64,000 bases of DNA from Lates calcarifer (taxonomy: Eukaryota; Chordata; Actinopteri; Centropomidae): contig NC_066835.1 in the NCBI RefSeq assembly GCF_001640805.2, positions 7,496,227 through 7,560,226 of the forward strand, written 5' to 3'. A model generated the notes under the pieces. It was given only the letters and a program-made list of their open reading frames with translations. It was not told the origin of the DNA and searched no databases. Of the stretch, positions 11,341 to 24,805 are shown one piece after another. How positions within the stretch are numbered: the stretch's first letter is position 1; every line of letters starts with the position of its first letter. Both the position numbers and the translations under genes were made by a program.

Positions 11341-14300
11341 ATTGTTTTCATCACATTTTTAGAAACCCACAACACTTTGTTCATGGCATGTGCTATGAAA
11401 TTTGAGTTAAGGGAACTTTGTCAAAGTTGTCAAGCTGGACCCAAATAACTCTTTGAGACTGAAATAAACTTTTCTTATCTTCCTCTTAAAAAGCAGATTA
11501 GATAGCCTCAGATTCCATGCTGAGTCAAATGCCTTGTCTATGGCATTCATTTCAGAGACAGACACAGAAAATGATAAATATCACTTTCAAAGATGAATAT
11601 GATGAACTTTACTCATCCCTGAGAAGAAGGTGGGTAATGAAAAGCAGCAGATATGGTATACCACATAGACCAGGCAGATATTGCTGTTTGCTGCTGTTAA
11701 ATGTGAGTAAACAAACTGCATATGAGTCAATTCAAATGAAGCCTGGGGCAGTGAAAGCTGAGCCATCTATATTGTGTCTGTGCAGGGTTTTCTATGGCAG
11801 AAAGCCGTCTTTCCACTCAGACTCCCCATTCATAGACAGTCTTCCAGCACATAGAGGCAATGAGGCTCCACAGCAAAAATACACTTAAAACGCCACAGCA
11901 CATTTATTACGTGCATGTCAGTGTGTCTGTGTGTGTGTGTGTGTTTTCACATGTACACATATACACACAGACGCACACATTCAGCGTTAAGCAGCAATAA
12001 ACCATTGAACCAGTTGAAAGGCAGTTTGGCGAGGCTTCCATGCTATAGCTGAAAAGAGTAGTAAAGGAAATGCCCTGCCAGCCATTTCCCCCATTCATCA
12101 ATCCACTGAGCCCTGTCCTAACCCAGACTAATGGAGGACGGATGGGACAGAAAAGACAGACATGCTGTGATTCATACAGTTCCAATGAATTCCCAGTCGA
12201 CAGTGAGCTCTCTAAATTGAATGATATTGAGGATCACGAATGTGCAGCCACAATGATGGCAGGGGATAAGAATATTCAACTTCGGGACTGCAGGTAGGAA
12301 CAAGAGCTAAATCTGTGCCACAGCATAATGAGTGGCTTTGGTTTACTCATGACTGTGGGCCCCTCAAGTCAAAGAGGGCTGTGATTGGCTGCCTCTACTA
12401 AGGCCACTGTCAGAGCAAATTATGCTGATGATGATTATTCATCGAACAGATGGGGGAAATTATAAATATTCATCTGTGATTTTACATAGTGAGGACCCGG
12501 TGTGTGTTGTCATGCATTTCTGAGATACAAATGTTCCCATGGCTTGTAATTCCTGTGGACTCGAATAATGTAAGCAAATAGAATATAAATATTCAAATTT
12601 CTTATGCAAATAGAAAAATAAACCACTTGACTTTACACATGAGGGAGGTAAGGTTAGAAGGGGACACACAGAAGACGAAAGTACTGGAAAAAAGTCACAG
12701 AGAGCTGCGATTTCACATAAAATCCTCCACATACTTGGACTAAATACATTTTCAAACACGGTGCTCTGGGTGCAAATGGCCTAACCGGATCAAGGAGAAT
12801 CTGAAAAACGGGGAGAATGTCATAAAAGAAAGGGGGCATGTTGAATAAATGAAAGGCCGGGAACTGATGAATAGGATGTGACAGGGCCGATTTGTAAACG
12901 CAGAGTAAGGGATAAATGGAAAAATTAGCTGAGCTATTCACAGGATCTGACTCAGAACAAAATACTGCAGTCATAGCATGCACACTAAAGTGCGTATATA
13001 CACACTCACACACACACACAGCCTTTCTACTTCCCAACTTTACAAGTCCTCCTGCATTCCAACAACAGCCAAAGCATGATGCCGCAAACAAAAAAAGACA
13101 GGGACAGATAAAACAGTGAGCACTTTATCGCAGAAAAACAACCACTCAATAAATATATAATAAACTGGACTGCAGAGACTAAAGAACATCATTATGTTGC
13201 CTATTAACAACGCTAACAAAAGACACAACGGAAACACACACCGCCCGTTATGGTGATTTACCAGCTTAAAATAATGATTGTGAGTCAATTGCATTGATTT
13301 GAAAACAGTAATTCATGTGAGTAATCCACAACATTGATCACGAGTCAGTTGTACCAGCGTGAGCCATTGCTCTTAAAAGCTGTTTACTAGGTGACTGGGA
13401 TAATGTAAAATTAATCAATATACTATTCTAGCACAGCAGATAATCAAAGCTGAAAATTAAAGTATCATATGAACACACAGTCCAAGTAAATAAGACCCTC
13501 AACCCACCTACAACCACTGAATCAATCAGCTGTGATTCAGTGAAACCTTGGCAAGTTAGAAAGCGTGTGCCTATGCCTCATCTTCAAAGTCTAGGAGTCC
13601 TGTAGAGGAATTAGTCTCTGTTCAGATAAAAGCCAGAGGAAGGCCAGATCAATACTTATATTCCTGCCTTCCTCTTTGAAAAACGCAGACTGTCAGTGTC
13701 TCCTACAGCTCATTGTTACCCGTGGGGTATACAGGCAAATGTGCAGAGAGAAACTAAGGCAATCAATAAACAGTTGGATTTTCATATTAATGCCTTTCAG
13801 GGTAATATGTGGAATTATATCGTAAAAATCGAGTGAGAGAGGAGGTGCTTGTGTGGGCTGGCGTATATCAGTGTGTGTGCAAGTAGACACGCATGCATGC
13901 CTATGTTCATTCCTAGCTTCCTAAAAATAAGAATATCATCTATCGCCTGTCAAAACATTAATGCAGCCATTAGAATATCAGCCCATATTCCCCACCAACT
14001 TCACTTTATCATATGGACTGAGCTGCTGTGTTAACGTCTGTATTTTTGTGTCCTTAACTGACAAACTGCAGACATAGATTATCCTCCGCTAAAACTCACT
14101 CTGCATTTGTTTCCTCCCATAGCTCACAGCAGTATCCCAAAATGAAGGCTTTACAAAGCAAGATTAGACCGAAATAGCATTTGTGGCAAGAACATCCAAT
14201 GACATTCCGCTGGAGTATGCAGCTTTTACATGTTTGCAGTGAAACATATGGTTAGATCACACATCTCAATCACATTTTTTTTTTATCTCGCTGCCTTTAA

Positions 14301-14434
14301 GCCAGGTAAAAAATACTTCAGTTGCAATAAACAGTCAGATGATTGATCCACCAGATGCTGAAATCGCTGAGAGTGGGAGGGATGGATGGATATGGAGCGA
14401 TGATGGTTTGAAAAGATGTGAGCAGAATAGGGAA

Positions 14435-14436
<2 letters not shown>
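11341..14436. other. Unique non-coding DNA, CNE-like at 12190-12480
   Basis: No gene recognised. A short GT run at 11921-11945 is the only clear repeat. The block at about 12190-12480 is free of simple repeats and contains TTGAATGATATTGAGGATCA and a paired ATTATGCTGATGATGATTA region, in the style of conserved enhancers. The 123-codon plus frame at 11517-11888 lacks any recognisable motif. Confidence 0.35.

Positions 14437-14468
<32 letters not shown>
14437..14468. repeat. (GT)16 microsatellite
   Basis: Uninterrupted GT run between unique flanks. Confidence 0.97.
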
Positions 14469-14471
<3 letters not shown>

Positions 14472-14739
14472 ATGTTAATTCCCTTTCAGGTGAATAGAAA
14501 GCCATACAGACTACCAAATCTCATTATGCTGGGCTGTCATAGACTCTTTCTGTCTCCTCTCTTCCAGATGGGTTGGTTTCATCCTCCCTTTTTCCTCTCT
14601 CCATCTCTGTTTTTGTATTTTTCTCTCCTCGCTCTCCCTTTCCCTCCCCTCCATATCCAATTTCTGGCTTTAAATAACTTGTTTCTGCATGGATGGACTG
14701 AAATCATATCCAGGGTGACACATCAAAGATTTGTCTTCC

Positions 14740-15080
14740 GGAATTAATTTCCATGACAGAACATAGAGGGCTTTAATGAGTTTTTATTGCATATTGATCA
14801 CACATTGATACCACCGGCGAAGCATTTGGTATACATTATGCAGTGACTGGTCCTTTATGACAGCTGCTGTCTGTGTGGAGGTTTGCTATAGCTACCAGAG
14901 CATGCTATCTGGAGCCTGGATATTCATTTGGCCAAATTGAATTGCACAGAAAAAGATATGCTCTGGCATGTTAGCTTATAATGGGTACAGGCAGCTGAAA
15001 CTCAGTATTCAGGATAAAGCTACAAGCCGAGGTTTCAAGTTTCAATGGTGCTCAGGGAATTACAATTAGCTTTAGCGGCC
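14740..15080. promoter_or_regulatory. Candidate conserved non-coding element
   Basis: Repeat-free block with balanced composition and several ATTA/TAAT cores, for example GGAATTAATTTCC at 14741-14753, TTTTTATTGC near 14783 and GAATTACAATTAGC near 15057. No open frame spans it. It is called on style only; cross-species conservation was not tested. Confidence 0.3.
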
Positions 15081-15082
15081 AG

Positions 15083-15105
15083 TCCCCCCCCCCCTCTTTT
15101 TTTTT
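15083..15105. repeat. Poly-C / poly-T mononucleotide runs
   Basis: A C-run followed closely by a T-run, with no other structure. Confidence 0.8.
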
Positions 15106-15359
15106 ATCCCAACTTGCTACATGGTATAGGCTCAAGTGCAGATTCATTATACATTGCTTTTATGACCTTGCTCTGTAATTACAGCTTTAAAAGTTATTGA
15201 TAAGGAAAAAAAATAATTGAGTCACGAGAATGAGAGATGTACTGGAGGGCAAATGACTAAAGTGACCTAAAACAACTGTTATATGAATGAATATCTGTCT
15301 TCTCATGCTGCAGACATTCAAGTGTGGATTCATATCATGAGGTTTCGTAAGTACCATCA

Positions 15360-15890
15360 ACATGCTCTGAAAGAAATGATGAGGCTGAGACTGATGGTAA
15401 TGCCATTAGCTTTGCAGGTATTTGGTCATAAACCAAAGTGTTGGATAAACTGAGATTTCAGTCTAATGAAAAGTTAAGGAATCACGGTAGTTACAGTTCA
15501 TCCTGAATGGGAACATGAATGTTTGGGCCAGATTTCATGGCAATGCATGGTTGTAAAGACATTTCACTCAAAACCACACGTCAGCTGCAGAGGAAAACTT
15601 GGGGATCACCAAAGTCTGTAGGATACATCATCTGGGAACCATGAATGTCTGTGCCAACCTTTGTGCCTATCCATTTTGTAGATTATGGGATTTTTATACA
15701 GGTTAAGTAAAAACTTTGAACTGGTGGTGGCTCTCAGTCATCACAATTCAACCACTGGGGACAGCTTGGGATGATATGTGTAACAAATTTCACTGCAATC
15801 CATCTAATAGTTGTCGAGGTATATCACAAAAAAGTCAAGACCAAAGTGATGGACTGACTTACCAACTAAGGCTAAAAATATAACATTTTT
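15360..15890 (+). mobile_element. Dispersed repeat family A, copy 1
   Basis: Matches 53168-53645 block by block in the same orientation: GAGGCTGA, GGTAATGCCATTAGCTTTGC, GGTATTTGGTCATAAA, GTTCATCCTGA, and further repeats of the GGGGATCACCAAAGT and CCATGAATGTCTG words. It ends near GGCTAAAAATATAAC. The internal words ACCATGAATGT and TTCATGGCAAT recur inside the element, so it seems to be built of related sub-modules. I recall this text as widespread in percomorph genomes; there is no coding capacity and its class is unresolved. Confidence 0.65.
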
Positions 15891-18435
15891 TACTGTAGTT
15901 TGTGGTTGTTGACCTTGTATTGATAAGCATACAGTGGCCGTAGTTTACCAACCTCATTAACAAACATGTCCACTTGAGACATTCAAGTTCATTTCATAGC
16001 CCCAAAAGACACGTGCAGACTGAACAAATGAAAGTATGACCACCGGCTCCACACTCAGGACTTACAACACTTTCTGCCCTCGGGCAGTGAGGACCCTCCA
16101 AGAGGAGAGGGATTAGTTAGAGGAGGGATTAATGGCACATCCCTCATTTCAGAGGCTAATAAAACATGTACCCTCTCATCTCCCTCATCCAAGCCGTTAA
16201 CTGACATCGACTGACATTGGTTGAAAGCTCCTCAATCGGTTTGTGTCCACTTGCATACTAACTAGCACGGCACCACCTTTTTTCTCATTAGTATAAGGCT
16301 AAGTGTCCCAGCACTAAACAAATATGGTTACCATGGTGGTGTAGCAAGGATGGACAGGCAAGGACACATGAGGATTACAGCAATGCATTATAATTTGGTT
16401 AACACTATAGTAATCTGCTAATCTGAGTCTGTTCATTTGTGTACTGTGCAGTAAAACTGTTGAGCATTTCGCAAAGCCTATTTTCTGCACAAACTCCCTG
16501 TAAACTTTAAACACATGGGTGTTGACAGAAAGCAAACAAGGAGGTTCAGAAGCGATACAAAGGATGTGAACATAATATATTACAGAGGGCCTCCGCAGCT
16601 CAGAGCTCATTTCAGCTCTCTGCTGTTTGTGTAATGGCTTTCCCTTGCTAAGCAGGAGCTGTCGTACTGTACATTAAATATGTATGTTTAAAGAGGAACC
16701 AAGAGCAATTCATTAGTTGACAATTAGCAATAAACAGGGGTGGAAATGAGATGGAACGCACCCCAATGGAGTATAATTTGAGGGGGAACTGTGTCTGCTT
16801 AGAGGACCCTCTTGTCCTGAATAAGGAAAGAAAGGACTGCCTTTGATTCTTTTCTCATGGTACAAGACTCCAACATGAAGTTACAACTCTGTTTTAAATA
16901 CTCTGTAGCAAATTTGGGTCACTTGTTAAGTTGAGGGTAGTTTTCATTAGGTCTTTCATTAGGTCTAAGACCTTAACTGTTGAAACCCTTTATGATGAAA
17001 TATCAATTGGCCAACACAGAGTAGTAGAACAAATGTTCTACAATATAGAAGTCATAGATTATTACTACCAAGATTCTGTGCAGATAAAGCTGCTTTCATT
17101 GATTGTTTTGGCCACCTGGGAACCTCGTTATGTTGTTACTGCTAACCTGTTAGCAAGCACTTACCTACTTGCACATCTGGCAAACATAGAGCAAAATTAA
17201 CATTTATTTGGAGTTCACTAGCTAGCTGCTAACTGTATCTGTAGTTCAATTCTGGGTGGGGAGTATCAGTGTATCAGAGCTTGATTACTAAAACCGCTAG
17301 GGCTGATGAAGTTAGTCATTTATGGATTCAATTATACAGTAAATATGAAGACTGTGAAACCCGAGCAGTTGGCTAAAGGAGGCATAAAAGCTATATAGAT
17401 CTACAATGTTGGATGTAATATTCTGTGAATTACTCTAAGCACTACTAGCGACCCCTTTCCTATTACAGGCCTCAAGACTCCATATTATCAAAAATACTCA
17501 TTAATGGAGGTGTAAGGCTTAGAGTTACTCTGCCAAGGCGCCATCCTTTAAACAGAATTTCTCAAAAACAGCATTGTCGTCTAGAGATCATAATGGCTAC
17601 TTTGCCCATTGAGCCCACAGTACATTCATTTAAGTAATGGGAGTCTAAATGGTCCATACATCCTGGTGATAAGCCCACCCTCATCACTGAGCTATTACAC
17701 ACTCATCTTACATGCAGGCACAGAAGACTGTATATGTGTATCTGGGTTCAAGCACGTGTGTCATGAAGCTGAGAGCACAGAAATTACAGTGAGAATCACT
17801 GACATTTAACTCCTGTCTGATGAACAAAGGTAATTGGATCATATAAAAAAAAAATCCCCTGATAGTCTGGTTTAAATATTGTTTGAGTATGGAGGCTAAT
17901 GGCTCTAAATGGGGAGATGGCGATATGTTCTGCATGGTAAATATCCATCTCTCCATAACCACATACTCATCCCTTTCACATGTGACTGGTCAATGCAATT
18001 CCATAGGGCAATGAAGATGGATAGAGCAGCTGCATCGCTACACTAACGGTATGACAATCTATCAGCAGAAGCTGCTGGAGAGTTTTCATGTGTAACTACA
18101 GAGTATTCTGAATATTCTGCATTATATTCTGTATAAGGACCCCTTATAGACACATGTAAAAAATAAAGAGCTTGAGGAGTATTGGGCAGTAACAATGTAA
18201 ACAAACATGCTGAAACGGAAGCTTCTGTCCTTTTATTTAAGAAAAAATGCAGTTGTTTAGTGTAAAGCTGTCAAAATCACCAAACAGCTGAATCATTGGG
18301 TTTGCCATTGATGCTTCTTATCTTTATCCCAAAGCAGGTGTGGCAAAAAGAGGAGCCATTTATATTCAGGCCAACATGGTAATCAAGGGACAATTGTGCT
18401 AATCGAATGTGAGAGAGACATAAATAGAGGTGGCT
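15891..18435. other. Unique non-coding DNA with weak repeat-like text
   Basis: No gene recognised. A local duplication of TTTCATTAGGTCT lies at about 16943-16967. The text at about 17085-17290 (GCTAACCTGTTAGCAAGCAC) resembles old fish dispersed repeats but has no partner in the window. The 98-codon minus frame at 16314-16610 and the 89-codon plus frame at 16931-17200 show no family motif. Confidence 0.4.
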
Positions 18436-18439
18436 TTAG

Positions 18440-18700
18440 CTTCCTATGAATACCATCAGGGAGCAGTGTGACAGAATCATGTCTTTTTTTTCTGCATTTC
18501 TGCCCCTTCCACTAAACCCATGGCTGTGATCTGCTATTTTGGCACTGTGATGATGTGGTATTATTAGTGCCATGATATTAAGTCGTCTCATTTTAGGGAG
18601 GCGGGAGCGAGTGACAGCTCTGAAACAAGCGTTTGACACTAAAACCGTCACTAATGCTAATTCCTCCGGTGCTCGTAAAAACATTAATCTTTAATAATGA
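18440..18700. promoter_or_regulatory. Candidate conserved non-coding element
   Basis: Repeat-poor block with TAAT-type cores (CACTAATGCTAATTCC at 18648-18663, ATTAATCTTTAATAATG at 18683-18699) and several CpGs in otherwise CpG-poor DNA. The 82-codon minus frame inside it is not protein-like. Conservation was not tested. Confidence 0.28.
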
Positions 18701-18900
18701 CACAAAAGGCCTACTGTCGGGGGGAGGGGTTACTTCCTGTCCCCTCAGAACCTTTGACAGCAGCACTCACTCATCAAACTCCCTACTTTCAATTTGGTCT
18801 GCATGGAGAAAAATATCTGTAAATTTTAGAGTGAACAGGATAAGAGAAGGGAGGGAACAGGCAATTTGACAAATATAGGACTGTATCGGTGTTGTTGTGC

Positions 18901-18905
<5 letters not shown>

Positions 18906-18935
<30 letters not shown>
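18906..18935. repeat. (GT)n microsatellite
   Basis: About 15 GT units, followed by a short imperfect GT extension. Confidence 0.95.
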
Positions 18936-18936
<1 letters not shown>

Positions 18937-20179
18937 CTGTGTGTATTGTGAGTGTCCATCGAGGGTTTCCTCCTTCCTCTTATCATGAAAAGCATTGTAT
19001 TCAGAAACAAGAAAACAAAAGCTGAAAGAAAACAAACAAAAAAATATCCCTAATAGAGGTCATGGGTGGCTTGTATCCATGCACTTATAATTAAACACAA
19101 AATCATAAAATGGATTTGCAGTGTGCACTTGTGTCTCTGCTTGTGCCTGTGTGTGAACATTTGGCTAAAGATATTTCTCACAGTGCAATTTACCGGTCCA
19201 GCGAGACATTTCCATTTCAACTGAAGGGTTTTGTTATTCAGTCTCTGGCATATGTGTGTGTGTGTACGTGTCCATGCGTGTGCGTGCGTGTGTGTGTGTG
19301 CATGTGCAAATGCACGGCAGTGAGCGAACAAGAGATTTAAAGAGAGAGCTTCAAACTGCAGTGAAATGAGTCAGAAGGGGGGATTAGCGAGGGGTTATAA
19401 GCCTGTTGTAGGAGTTAGGGCCTTTTTAGCTGAAGATCAGACAGAAGGCAGCTCTACAGCCAAATCAGACGCTGTGTTCTTCCCACACTCTGCTCTCTGC
19501 TTCTTCTTATCATTGTTGCAGTACAATGACTGCTGCACATGCCCTTGGTTATAGCACCAGACTCACAATGCACAAAGGAAAAATATAGAGCTTTAATTGT
19601 CAAGCAGCAACTTCCACACAAATTTAAAAAAAAGAAAAGAAAAAAGAAGAAAAAGAAAAAAAAATATGGGAGTCAGTGATTATTGCACACACATAAACAA
19701 CACTGATGTGGTGACAATATCACAATGAAAGGTATAATTTCCCTAAACAAAACACAAATCACAGGAACAAAACCCAGTGGACTCTTTCTGTATGGTGTAT
19801 CCACACATGAATGACACTTGGTCACAATCATTAACCCTGCAGAGACATGTGTCTAACACATAATTGACAGGATAAATGACACTGTTGTCAGTGTTTATTC
19901 ATGTTTAAAGCCCTGCGTAGAATATCTATGAGGAAAACATAATGAATCTGTCTTGTTCTCCCATTAGCCCGCACAACTAAGATCCAGTTGGTTGCACTTC
20001 CTACACAAAAGTGAATATACGCAGACACATATGCATGCATTCACTCATGCATTCCCTCATGAAAACATGCATAAATGCATCTCACACCTCCCATTTCCAT
20101 TAGTAAATGAAATGATGTGAGTGTGACAGATGAAAGCAGGGCACGTTATAGCCCTCTCTCTAGCCAAACACTCGGCATG
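18936..20179. other. Non-coding with imperfect GT and A-rich runs
   Basis: Imperfect GT/GCGT array at 19252-19307 and an A/G-rich run at 19623-19664. A cluster of ATGCAT words lies at about 20030-20080. No gene was recognised. Confidence 0.5.
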
Positions 20180-20500
20180 TCTTCAGGTCTCGAGCCGAAT
20201 GACTTAAGTACCCACTGTGGGATTGGCCTTTTCTCTCCAATTAGGCTTAGTTATTTTAGACATCTGCCAAAAAGAGCAGCAGCCTAGCTCATATTTCACA
20301 TTGTATAAGAGCTGGCCTGGTTGCCAAGATAATTTGCTTGTGGAGTATCTGGGTTTATGGTGGTTATGAAGAATTAAAGTCAGCTAAAAGAGTCGAGGCC
20401 TTGTCATAAAGTGGACACTTAGATCAGCTGAGACACTCTGACGATTAATAATTTGGTCCTGGATTCTAATCTAAGGCAATTTTATTTCCTTGTGATCGTG
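20180..20500. promoter_or_regulatory. Candidate conserved non-coding element
   Basis: Repeat-free, moderate-GC block. It includes CTCCAATTAGGCTTAG near 20236, a CTGGCCTGGTTGCCAAG NFI-like half-site pair near 20313, and CGATTAATAATTTGGTCC near 20442. It has no coding frame. It resembles developmental enhancers in style; this is inference only. Confidence 0.3.
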
Positions 20501-20799
20501 AGATGAACCCAGTCAGGTGTAAGAGCCATATTTAGCAAACTGTCATCTGTCAGTTTAAAGATATTCACCTTTATCCTCTGAGATGGGTTCCAATTTGGGA
20601 AGGGTTATAATCATGGCTGTGCAAATGACAGGAACATGACGGTGCATTTTCTATTGAAATGCACATGTATATGATGGAACATCCTGCCACAAAGGAGACA
20701 GTGATGGTGATGACAGATCATTTCACTTAGACACCACACACACTGTCATCCTGATACAGATAAGCACACAGATAAACACACACACACATTTTTAAAAAG

Positions 20800-21260
20800 T
20801 GTATAAGAATGAAATTAGGCTGTTAGCAAGGGGAAGATATTACAGCCATAATTTAGGAATGAATAGTAAAAAAAAAAAAAAAAAAAGAAAGCAAAGAAAT
20901 TGTGACTTTCATTTAGCAAAGGGACTACAGTTAAAAAAATACTGTGTAAAGGTATTGGAAAAAAAAGTAAAACGACATGATGGTATGGTGGAGAAAAAAA
21001 ACTGTAAAAAAATCACCCAGAAATAATGAGAAATTGATTGGAAACTAAAAGTAACAAGAGAATTCAGTGAAAACGAGTGGATATCCTCCATACATGTTAC
21101 AATAATAGAAGTACACACTAAGAGTCAGAAGGAGGAAACTCAAGGAAAACCAAGATTAAAAAAAAAAAGAAAGAGCTGAAAAGTCAAAGTTATGAGGTGA
21201 GTAAAAAGAGGAAACTGAGATGGATAACTGTAAAAAAAAAAAAAAAAGGGAACATTTGCT
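20800..21260 (+). repeat. A-rich / purine-rich low-complexity segment
   Basis: A long A-run at 20868-20886, another at 21232-21247, and A/G bias between them. The bias produces a Lys-rich 75-codon plus frame and a Phe/Ser-rich minus shadow. Not a gene. Confidence 0.7.
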
Positions 21261-22689
21261 GACAAAAAACATCTTGAAAATCATTTTCTCCCTCTTTGCC
21301 TGTCTCTGCCACCACACTGCCTGCATCCTCTATTTACAGGGCAAGTGCTGGGTTAGTGCTTTTTAGATGAGCTCAGGAAGAGATTTTAGGACATGTTCTT
21401 TTTTTCTCAGTTCCTTTCATTAGGGCGGATTAATCCCACTATTAGCCAACAATGCCGAAGGTCCCCTCTTCTTTGAAAGACACACACATACACATGCGTA
21501 TACCAAAACACAGAAACATTTCTGCTCTTGGGTACTTGAAAAGTAAATGCACACACACATACACACACACACACAGCTACAAAATGGTTAGGCTAATGGT
21601 AAACTGCTGTATGCCTTGATTAGCTTGAGTCTGTATTTACACTTAAGTCTTTTAATAAAAGGGATTACACTCTCATTGAACACTGTTTAAGTCTGATGGT
21701 TTACAGTTTTGTTTTTTCAATGTTGGAACTAATTCCTGCTGATAGGCTTAGGATAGCAGCTACTAATGTGAACAGCACATTCATCTAACTATAACTCCTA
21801 CTCTACTCCATTTCCATAAGCAGGGCTCATAGACACCACATCGACACCAGCAACTACCAATTACACATCGTTCACACATGGTTGTCCTTTATTACCAAAG
21901 TGTTATTGCTATATGGGTCTTGACAGACATGGGTCTTTTAAGAGTTAGTGGCCATATGCATATAGGCTATGTATCTCATTTAACTGACATTTTCTGCTTT
22001 CAGGGGGCCCATTACCCTGATGAATTGGATCTCCAGCACCCGAGCATGCCAAGAGGAAACAAAAAAAAAAAAGTGTGTCATTTATTGACAACAGACAAAA
22101 AGGATCCATCACAACAGTTTTTGATCATAACCATAACTGACATTTATGATTCATTATGTACGGAGAAAGAGAGCAGCAATCTGTTCCTGCGAATGAAGGC
22201 TACAAATCCATTTAATGTGGGCTCGTTTTAAACTCAGTGAATGAGAGGATGTCAATCAAAGTTCTGATCAAGCAAAGGGGATGTGCTACTCAGCCTATCA
22301 GAGCTCTGCTTTGATTGAGTTCATGCTTCAGTCAAGTCATTAGTTCCCTTAGTGGACCTTTAGATGAATATAAGTTGGAGGGAAATGCGACAGGGAGGAT
22401 GACTGCCAACAAAGATAAAAACCATAGAAAGGATGAGTAGGAAAAAAAAAAATCTCTTTCAACACCACGCCTCCAGAACTGGAGTGCATTTAAGGGCTTC
22501 TCATAAATACGTGATGATTGAATCCACAAAGCCAGTGCTGAGTCACGAGGCAAAATAAAAAATGTACACTTAGGGAATATGTGGGGAGGTGGGAGAAATT
22601 TCGTGACAGAGCTGGAGGAGGAGTGGTGGAGAGTATTGTGTATACAATGGATCATATTATAATAATGTTAAAAATAGACAACTGTTGAA
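21261..22689. other. Unique non-coding DNA
   Basis: Contains short CA runs (21482-21500, 21547-21575) and an A-run near 22060. The 117-codon plus frame at 21878-22231 and the 107-codon minus frame at 22332-22655 have no recognisable domain. Confidence 0.45.
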
Positions 22690-23400
22690 TGATTTTCTGA
22701 CTGGTTTCCAAACTTTTTTGGTTTGATGCACCTACTCCCATATAAGTTCAAGTGCCCTTATATTGACGCCCACAGTTCCAATGTGTGTTCTTATAAACTA
22801 GATGTTATTCACTATTATCTATAAAAAGTGAACACTTAATTATATGTCAAAGTGAATATTGTTCAAGTATTGTTCGCATTTGAACTGCTGTGAATAAGCT
22901 TCTTTGCTCGAGGTTACATTCTTAGAGTGACAGGAGATAGATGTTTCAATTTGTCCATTACCTTTAACTATTAACTAACTATTTCTTGCTATATATTACA
23001 CGTAGCTAAATATTATAATGACCCATTACTTTTAACTATTTCATCTATTACTTTTAGACAGTTCATGTCCATTCTAACTAAACAGCTAGCTAGACAGTTT
23101 CAATGGCTTATCCATTGTTTTTTAGCGAATTATTTAAACTGTTTATTTATGAAGAGCTACTTTTAGAAGACTGGTCATCGATACGTTAAGCTAAATATCA
23201 ACCATTTATCCACAGTGCAAACTTGTGTGTGTGTGTGTGTGTGTATTTTAAATCAAATCTTAATTTCTATTTTTTGACTGAGTTTACTTGAGGTGTTTGT
23301 TGAGTTTTCCATGTTTTGTTGTAGTAACTGCAGAAGTACCCTACCCCTGGGGTACAAGTTAATAGTGTGTGTCTAAAAAAAAAAAAAAAAGTAGATAGAT
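22690..23400. mobile_element. Degenerate AT-rich repeat with TTAACTATT-type units
   Basis: Starts near GGTTTCCAAACTTTTTTGG and runs through strongly AT-biased DNA. Motifs of the kind CCATTAC-TTTTAACTATTT recur at about 22959, 23021 and 23048, so the segment looks like a diverged tandem or transposon-derived repeat. A (GT)11 run at 23224-23245 lies inside it, and it ends near CCCTACCCCTGGGGTAC and a 16-base A-run at 23375-23390. I associate this text with fish dispersed repeats but cannot assign a class. Confidence 0.4.
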
Positions 23401-23924
23401 GCCTTATTGTTCTCAAATCTCCATATCTGTTTCCAGTGCCTACACGTGGAAGCAAAGAAGTCTAAAGAAATTGAGGGACAGAGAGAAAGACAAAAAGTAT
23501 GTGTGTGTTCTCAGCCTCCACATGAGAGTTTCAGTATTCACACAGGATTTCAAAGGCAGCTAGCTTGTAACCATAGCAGCAGGTTGGCAAAATAAAAATA
23601 CAAAACATGAAAAGAATAATATTCCAGGTAAGACAAAAAGGAAAAAAAAAAAAAAAAAGGAAAACAAACCATCATATAAGCTGGTTTCAGAAAGGGAACA
23701 CAGCTTTTAAGTGAGTGTACAGTGTGGGATGAGACCTATGTGGAGACTGACATGGGTAAGAGTGATAGAAATGGACAGGAATACACAGAGGTACGTGTGT
23801 GAAGACAGAGAGTGCGAGTACTGTCTTTAGATGTTGATAAAAGAGCAAAAACAAAGACAGCACACATCCCACATACACTCACGCCATGTTGGCCTGCTGG
23901 CTGAGTCATGAATAAATGGCTGAG

Positions 23925-23925
<1 letters not shown>
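23401..23925. other. Non-coding, purine-biased
   Basis: Includes an A-run at 23643-23658. No gene was recognised. Confidence 0.5.

Positions 23926-23959
<34 letters not shown>
23926..23959. repeat. (GT)17 microsatellite
   Basis: Uninterrupted run. Confidence 0.97.
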
Positions 23960-23963
<4 letters not shown>

Positions 23964-24805
23964 GTACTGTGATGGGACTCGCTGTACTAATGAAATAGTG
24001 TTGCTCCTTGCATTTTCCTAAAACTAACAGGACCTGAGCCAGCACACAAAGGCATCAAAACACAGCTGAAGAGAGCAGGCAGCAAGATGGTAGAGAAACA
24101 GAGAGAAAACAAAAAGAAATCTGAAAGGAGATGCAGTGGACTGACCCCCCCCGCCCCGTGGTCTCAAAAACTGAATCATTCTGTATCCCTCATACTTTGC
24201 ACCCAGATAATAATAAACCTTCCTACACACAGAGAGAGGGAGATACAATCATCTAGGGGAGTAGTGCAAGATTCAATGAACAGAACAAAAAAGAAAAAAA
24301 AGATTAAGCTCTCACAGAGGATGCAAATAAATCTGCACTCCACAGCTTCAAGTATGGCAGAGAGGGGACAATGGGAAACAAAAGGGACAACAACACAGAC
24401 AGGAAAGAACAGAGAAGTGAGAACAGGCACTTGTGAGAAATATGGGCATGTGACAGACAAAACTGGTGGAAGCAAACATTGGAAAATGGCCGACATGTTG
24501 CTGATTGCGGGTGCTACAAGACATCTCAATCTGTTCCCTTATTGGCCCATGAGGTGTTAATGGGGGACATGGAGGGAAAGCGAGATGGAGGAGTTACACT
24601 GAGTCCGGTAAGCTTAGGATGGCCGCAAAGCGTGCTACACTGATGGATCTGCTAACACCTTATTGTGGTGCAGCATGGCAAAGCTGATCCTTCCCCCCCA
24701 CACCCACCCTGTTAATCTATCCATCTCACAGACAAGACGACCCGGATGTATCGCCTTCCAATCATCCTATCATGGCTAACCGCAGTCAGAAACGAAGGAA
24801 AAAAA

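Noticed and set aside
24087..24560. 157-codon plus-strand frame and its minus shadow
   Set aside because: Driven by A/G bias; Lys/Thr-rich with no domain.
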